A stretch of 64,000 nucleotides of DNA from Pomphorhynchus laevis (lineage: Eukaryota > Acanthocephala > Palaeacanthocephala > Echinorhynchida > Pomphorhynchidae): assembly GCA_012934845.2 (NCBI GenBank), contig WNNJ02002964.1, positions 29,881 through 93,880 of the forward strand, in the 5' to 3' direction. Position 1 is the stretch's first letter, and every line of letters begins with the position of its first letter. A model generated the notes under the pieces. That model was not told where the DNA came from. It did not search any database and saw only the letters and a list, made by a program, of their open reading frames with translations. Shown here piece by piece: positions 57,799-64,000 of the stretch. A program made the translations under genes and the position numbers.

Positions 57799-58325
57799 CC
57801 ATGGCCGGTCCCGAGCCCGTGCTGAGAAAGAAGGAGGGTAGTATAAACAAGACCCGTTTATCAATTGGACGCAACGAAAAAACCAAATCGACTGTATACA
57901 AGGGCTAAATGAATATACTAAACGACTAATCTAAACGAACGGACTTTACAAACGATCTGAACGAACGGTATGAACGAACGGTCTGAACGAACGGTCTGAA
58001 CGAACGGTCTGAACGAACGGTCTGAACGAACGGTCTGAACGAACGGTCTGAACGAACGGTCTGAACGAACGGTCTGAACGAACGGTCTGAACGAACGGTC
58101 TGAACGAGCGGTCTGAACGAGCGGTTTGAACGAACGGACTGAACGAACGAATTGAATTTCATGGATTGAACTAACGGATTAAAGTAACGGATGGAACGAA
58201 TGAACTGAACGAACAATATATACGAATTGACTGATCATTCATACTGAACTCTTCCGCTAAATTATATTAGTGGGCTTGTGAACGCGCCGTTCGCACGCAT
58301 TTGCCACTTAAAAATAAATTTATCT
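57799..58325 (+). mobile_element. Short non-autonomous element with L2-like tail, copy 2
   Basis: Same start as the 43.0-kb copy (GCCATGGCCGGTCCCGAGCC, then GTGCTGAGAAAGAAGGAGGG). The middle is expanded into a minisatellite and the 3' end is GTGAACGCGCCGTTCGCACG, CATTTGCCACTT, then AAAATAAATTT, clearly related to the L2-like tail hairpin. No coding capacity. Confidence 0.7.
57950..58160 (+). repeat. 13-bp minisatellite (TCTGAACGAACGG)
   Basis: About fifteen tandem units of TCTGAACGAACGG, nearly identical in the centre and degraded at both ends into ATTGAACTAACGG-like words. The minus strand is open across it because 3 x 13 bp gives a 13-residue repeat; that is an artefact. Confidence 0.9.
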
Positions 58326-60125
58326 TATTATCTTATTATAATCGATGAACACCAACAGCAGTGAAGTTTATGCGCAGAAAAGAATGCACTTTATGTTCAT
58401 GGGATATACTCATTTTAAGACTAGGTCGAGTGAATAGCAAATGAAAATGTGGATCCATACAAAATCCAGAAAAAACATTGTAATCTCGCACATTGGGTAC
58501 TTTTTAATTCTCGAGGTATCTGATTATAAAATAAGAAAGGTCGATCAGAATTTGAATACAATTTAAAGTCTCAAAATACTCACTTTAATAGTATAGAAAT
58601 TCGAAGTTAACCTCTAGAAATATATATCTATATATTACAAATATGTTATATTTGTAAATAAGAATTATATAATACAGAATTTGTTTTAATACCTGTAAAT
58701 ACACGATCACCAGTACTTCGTTGTCCACATTTTTAAGTTGACGTCAACTTTTCCAAGGCCTACAATTTCGATACAAAAATCAACTGTATTAAATTAATTA
58801 GTTTTAATTAAATGTACCTTTACGCGTGTTGTTGTATTATTTGTTGTGAATAATTTTGTTTTTTAATATTTCCTACATTGAGATCATTTAGCGAATCTGA
58901 TACATAAAGTATGAAAAAATTATTATTTTTTCATAGAGGAGTTTTTGTTATTTACAAATTGGAGATAAAAAAGTTTAATCTAGGAATATTTATCTAATAG
59001 TATAAACCTTAAACTGTGATGATATAAAGTTATTTTGCGTAAAATGTCTGTACCTTAAAATAAATTTATTTACAGCCACAACTATTGAACTTGTTTAACT
59101 TTTCGGCTACAGGCAAATACCAATGTATAATATTGTTTCTATGGTTTAATTTCTAGAGCAGTAGAACGATATTCCATTATTAAATAGATTCATAACATTT
59201 TATTTTTTCTACTTGATAAAAAATAAATTTTTATTTTGACAAAGGACCTCTTTTTTATTACTAACAAAGTGATAGTTTTTACGTTCGAATAAAAGAAAAT
59301 CAAGATATCTGTTTAGTTAGAAATGAAATTTTTTGTTATAGTGGTCGTATCATAAAATTTTGATTATCTGGTGCTGAGATATTCAATTATCTTACCAATG
59401 ATTGTTTCGCAACTATACTCTTTATAAGCGAGTCGGGCCTTATATTTTTTCAATTAAAAAGGATGGTATGTTTTGTGCGTTGGCTTTTGCTAAACTTTTT
59501 CAATTATAACCAAAATAAAAAATAAAATAAAACAACCATATCCTCCCATTTTAACGATATTCTTATATTCAAACATTTTACATGCAAATTAAAATTCATT
59601 TCAATGAACCACACCAAGTGATAACATATCAAGTTCATCACAGTCAAATGAAATTGTTATATAAATAATCACAATATATTCTGGAGACTCACACTAGATT
59701 GTAACACTCGCTAAGAGCGCAGACTCCTTAGTGAATACGTTACTCTATACAATTATGTTGATATAATTGCTTTAAGAAAATGCAGAGATCACGGTGACAC
59801 TTTAAATTATTAAAATGTCTCTTATGTTTCAGTTGTAATTTAAAATTACAGCGACAAATATTTGTTTATTATATTGAATAAACGTTTTTTATTATATAGC
59901 AAGTGAACATCTAGCTATTTTTATAATTTTAATTTGTATATATTTAGCATTAAATTTTTTTGCATACTCCTCGATTTTCCCATTAATTTTATGTGATTAC
60001 GAATATATTATTTTTTTATATTATTTCTGTTAAAATCATTAGTTGTTAATTAATTTATTGATTGTAATTATTATATCACTCAGCCAATAATTTCTTAATT
60101 GATAACTTGGATTATGTAACCTTAA
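58326..60125. other. No feature recognised
   Basis: Very AT-rich, many A/T homopolymers, no coding or element similarity that I can see. Confidence 0.5.
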
Positions 60126-60433
60126 TAGTTCATTCACTAATTACTTAGATAAATATTTACATTAAATATATACTTTAAATATTTTTAATTTAAAAATATG
60201 TTAAATTTTTAAAGATAAAACGCTTTACAATAAATATTAAAGAGTTAATTCATTTGCCAACGCAACTTTTATAATTGACAATGCTACTTTTATAATTCAT
60301 TCACTAATTATTTAGATAAATATTTGCATTAAATATATACTTTAAATATTTTTAATTTAAAGTAATGTTGATTTTTTAATTTTTTAAAGATAAAACGCTT
60401 TACATTAAATATTAAAGTGTTAATTCATTTGCC
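60126..60433. repeat. Two-unit direct repeat of about 165 bp
   Basis: Segment 60126-60258 (TTCATTCACTAATTACTTAG to TTAATTCATTTGCC) recurs at about 60292-60433 with few changes, including GATAAAACGCTTTACA in both. Confidence 0.8.
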
Positions 60434-60499
60434 CATTGACTTTTAAGTTTTAGCAAAGTACAAAAATTCAAAATAACATTTTAACAAAACAGATAATTA

Positions 60500-60612
60500 G
60501 GCGTGGGCTCACTGCTGATGAGGTCCACCCACGCTGATTGTAGTGTACAGTGATGCTGATAGGATTAAAAGAACCACACGAGGAAAATATGAAACCGACC
60601 AATAAAAACAGA
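60500..60612 (-). repeat. Inverted partial satellite unit
   Basis: Read on the minus strand it gives ATTGGTCGGTTT, CCTCGTGTGG, then CCTATCAGCATCACTG and the GCGTGGG...CCCACGC hairpin, i.e. about 110 bp of the array unit, in opposite orientation and with more differences than the array units have among themselves. It ends at the hairpin. Confidence 0.9.
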
Positions 60613-60792
60613 AATCTTTAAATAATTACAAGTTAAGTGGTTTTAATTTAGAACATTTGAAGACACTGATAGCTTAAGTAATTTATTAAAGTGGCTATCG
60701 TGGAATAATCCACTTACAAGTCCATTAAAAGTTCGGTAAATAGTAAAAAAATACTGCAAAATTATACAATTTGTCAGATGATAAAATACAGA

Positions 60793-63700
60793 TAAATCCT
60801 ATCAGCATCACTGTACACTACAATTAGCGTGGGTGGACCTCATCAGCAGTGAGCCCACGCCTACATTTCGTGTTTCGGTCCATTTACTGCTTCTGCTGAT
60901 TCCTTGTCGCCGAAATGCTGGTTTATATTTGGCTTATATACCAAATTACACAATTAATGTGTTCTATATTTGGTGTGGGCGGTAACTAATATTCGCAATT
61001 CGAATCCACCACACACCGATTTTTTTTATTCCGTTCTTATACGAAATGTTCACTGGACAGTAAACCGTAAGCTGTCTTTTTACTATTGTGAATATTGCAT
61101 ACACGAGCCGTTATTCTTCATTGGTCGGTTTGATATTATCCTCGTGTGGTTGTTTAAATCCTATCAGCATCACTGTACACTACAATTAGCGTGGGTGGAC
61201 CTCATCAGCAGTGAGCCCACGCCTACATTTCGTGTTTCGGTCCATTTACTGCTTCTGCTGATTCCTTGTCGCCGAAATGCTGGTTTATATTTGGCTTATA
61301 TACCAAATTACACAATTAATGTGTTCTATATTTGGTGTGGGCGGTAACTAATATTCGCAATTCGAATCCACCACACACCGATTTTTTTATTCCGTTCTTA
61401 TACGAAATGTTCACTGGACAGTAAACCGTAAGCTGTCTTTTTACTATTGTGAATATTGCATACACGAGCCGTTATTCTTCATTGGTCGGTTTGATATTAT
61501 CCTCGTGTGGTTGTTTAAATCCTATCAGCATCACTGTACACTACAATTAGCGTGGGTGGACCTCATCAGCAGTGAGCCCACGCCTACATTTCGTGTTTCG
61601 GTCCATTTACTGCTTCTGCTGATTCCTTGTCGCCGAAATGCTGGTTTATATTTGGCTTATATACCAAATTACACAATTAATGTGTTCTATATTTGGTGTG
61701 GGCGGTAACTAATATTCGCAATTCGAATCCACCACACACCGATTTTTTTATTCCGTTCTTATACGAAATGTTCACTGGACAGTAAACCGTAAGCTGTCTT
61801 TTTACTATTGTGAATATTGCATACACGAGCCGTTATTCTTCATTGGTCGGTTTGATATTATCCTCGTGTGGTTGTTTAAATCCTATCAGCATCACTGTAC
61901 ACTACAATTAGCGTGGGTGGACCTCATCAGCAGTGAGCCCACGCCTACATTTCGTGTTTCGGTCCATTTACTGCTTCTGCTGATTCCTTGTCGCCGAAAT
62001 GCTGGTTTATATTTGGCTTATATACCAAATTACACAATTAATGTGTTCTATATTTGGTGTGGGCGGTAACTAATATTCGCAATTCGAATCCACCACACAC
62101 CGATTTTTTATTCCGTTCTTATACGAAATGTTCACTGGACAGTAAACCGTAAGCTGTCTTTTTACTATTGTGAATATTGCATACACGAGCCGTTATTCTT
62201 CATTGGTCGGTTTGATATTATCCTCGTGTGGTTGTTTAAATCCTATCAGCATCACTGTACACTACAATTAGCGTGGGTGGACCTCATCAGCAGTGAGCCC
62301 ACGCCTACATTTCGTGTTTCGGTCCTTTTACTGCTTCTGCTGATTCCTTGTCGCCGAAATGCTGGTTTATATTTGGCTTATATACCAAATTACACAATTA
62401 ATGTGTTCTATATTTGGTGTGGGCGGTAACTAATATTCGCAATTCGAATCCACCACACACCGATTTTTTTTATTCCGTTCTTATACGAAATGTTCACTGG
62501 ACAGTAAACCGTAAGCTGTCTTTTTACTATTGTGAATATTGCATACACGAGCCGTTATTCTTCATTGGTCGGTTTGATATTATCCTCGTGTGGTTGTTTA
62601 AATCCTATCAGCATCACTGTACACTACAATTAGCGTGGGTGGACCTCATCAGCAGTGAGCCCACGCCTACATTTCGTGTTTCGGTCCATTTACTGCTTCT
62701 GCTGATTCCTTGTCGCCGAAATGCTGGTTTATATTTGGCTTATATACCAAATTACACAATTAATGTGTTCTATATTTGTGTGGGCGGTAACTAATATTCG
62801 CAATTCGAATCCACCACACACCGATTTTTTTTTATTCCGTTCTTATACGAAATGTTCACTGGACAGTAAACCGTAAGCTGTCTTTTTACTATTGTGAATA
62901 TTGCATACACGAGCCGTTATTCTTCATTGGTCGGTTTGATATTATCCTCGTGTGGTTGTTTAAATCCTATCAGCATCACTGTACACTACAATTAGCGTGG
63001 GTGGACCTCATCAGCAGTGAGCCCACGCCTACATTTCGTGTTTCGGTCCATTTACTGCTTCTGCTGATTCCTTGTCGCCGAAATGCTGGTTTATATTTGG
63101 CTTATATACCAAATTACACAATTAATGTGTTCTATATTTGGTGTGGGCGGTAACTAATATTCGCAATTCGAATCCACCACACACCGATTTTTTTTATTCC
63201 GTTCTTATACGAAATGTTCACTGGACAGTAAACCGTAAGCTGTCTTTTTACTATTGTGAATATTGCATACACGAGCCGTTATTCTTCATTGGTCGGTTTG
63301 ATATTATCCTCGTGTGGTTGTTTAAATCCTATCAGCATCACTGTACACTACAATTAGCGTGGGTGGACCTCATCAGCAGTGAGCCCACGCCTACATTTCG
63401 TGTTTCGGTCCATTTACTGCTTCTGCTGATTCCTTGTCGCCGAAATGCTGGTTTATATTTGGCTTATATACCAAATTACACAATTAATGTGTTCTATATT
63501 TGGTGTGGGCGGTAACTAATATTCGCAATTCGAATCCACCACACACCGATTTTTTATTCCGTTCTTATACGAAATGTTCACTGGACAGTAAACCGTAAGC
63601 TGTCTTTTTACTATTGTGAATATTGCATACACGAGCCGTTATTCTTCATTGGTCGGTTTGATATTATCCTCGTGTGGTTGTTTAAATCCTATCAGCATCA

Positions 63701-64000
63701 CTGTACACTACAATCAGCGTGGGTGGACCTCATCAGCAGTGAGCCCACGCCTACATTTCGTGTTTCGGTCCTTTAACTGCTTCTGCTGATTCCTTGTCGC
63801 CGAAATGCTGGTTTATATTTGGCTTATATACCAAATTACACAATTAATGTGTTCTATATTTGGTGTGGGCGGTAACTAATATTCGCAATTCGAATCCACC
63901 ACACACCGATTTTTTATTCCGTTCTTATACGAAATGTTCACTGGACAGTAAACCGTAAGCTGTCTTTTTACTATTGTGAATATTGCATACACGAGCCGCT
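60793..64000 (+). repeat. 360-362-bp satellite array, nine units, open at the right end
   Basis: The anchor CCTATCAGCATCACTG starts at 60798, 61160, 61521, 61882, 62242, 62604, 62966, 63328 and 63688, giving periods of 360-362 bp. Units differ by only a handful of substitutions and by a T-run of 8, 7, 7, 6, 8, 9, 8, 6 and 6 Ts. Each unit has a hairpin GCGTGGG/CCCACGC with a 20-base loop, and the stretch GTGTGGGCGG...AATTCGAATCCACCACACACCGA plus the T-run. Open frames of 67 and 125 codons recur in the units but are by-products of the repeat. Confidence 0.95.

Noticed and set aside
57926-58216. Minus-strand ORF with a RSDRSFRPFVQTV-type 13-residue repeat
   Set aside because: It is the translation of a 13-bp minisatellite, open only because the unit lacks stops.
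60503-60560. CTGATGAG in the inverted satellite unit as a hammerhead ribozyme
   Set aside because: No GAAA follows at a workable distance and the GGTCCACC segment does not form stem II.
60970-63515. Recurring 67- and 125-codon ORFs in the satellite
   Set aside because: They arise from the same repeat unit in each copy, vary with the T-run length, and match no protein family; repeat by-products, not genes.

Overview
The window is strongly AT-rich animal nuclear DNA, most likely from an invertebrate. I infer this from one spliced host gene with introns of 49 and 58 bp, a dense mix of LINE families, Penelope-like elements, a Ty3/Gypsy fossil, a tRNA-derived SINE and a high-identity satellite array. 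I cannot name the species. I see no operons, ribosome binding sites, CRISPR arrays or complete tRNA/rRNA genes.

Left edge (1-5.3 kb, minus strand): the 5' part of a USP6NL (RN-tre) type TBC-domain Rab GTPase-activating protein gene. Five coding exons can be placed; at least one exon between 3.34 and 5.16 kb was not found, and the gene runs off the left end. A Penelope-like fragment lies in its 2.2-kb intron. From 5.3 to 7.4 kb I see only a hAT-like terminus and unassigned DNA.

Middle (7.4-58.3 kb): an almost continuous graveyard of non-LTR retrotransposons. Four groups recur. (a) CR1-like two-ORF LINEs: ORF1 has an N-terminal C4 finger and a conserved C-terminal domain, and overlaps an endonuclease-RT ORF2. 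The copy at about 46.83-51.11 kb has both ORFs open. The copy at 13.65-17.98 kb has one stop in ORF2. The copy at 22.65-27.07 kb has two stops and one insertion. (b) L2-like LINEs whose 3' ends carry a GCGTGC/GCACGC hairpin. (c) An older LINE with CCHC knuckles. (d) Short non-autonomous elements, including two copies of a family that ends in an L2-like tail, one of them holding a 13-bp minisatellite. Many copies are nested: a CR1 inside a CR1 fragment, L2 pieces inside CR1 copies with target duplications, and an L2 piece inside the Gypsy fossil.

Right edge (60.5-64 kb): nine visible units of a 360-362-bp satellite, continuing past the window, preceded by an inverted partial unit. Each unit has a 7-bp-stem hairpin and a short tRNA-like stretch with a B-box-like TTCGAATCC followed by a T-run. 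Unit length differences are explained by that T-run.

The CR1-like and L2-like ORF2 proteins are the likely source of most insertions here, and the short elements probably borrow the L2-type machinery. The host gene is the only confidently identified cellular function; a second exon candidate near 21.8 kb is weak.
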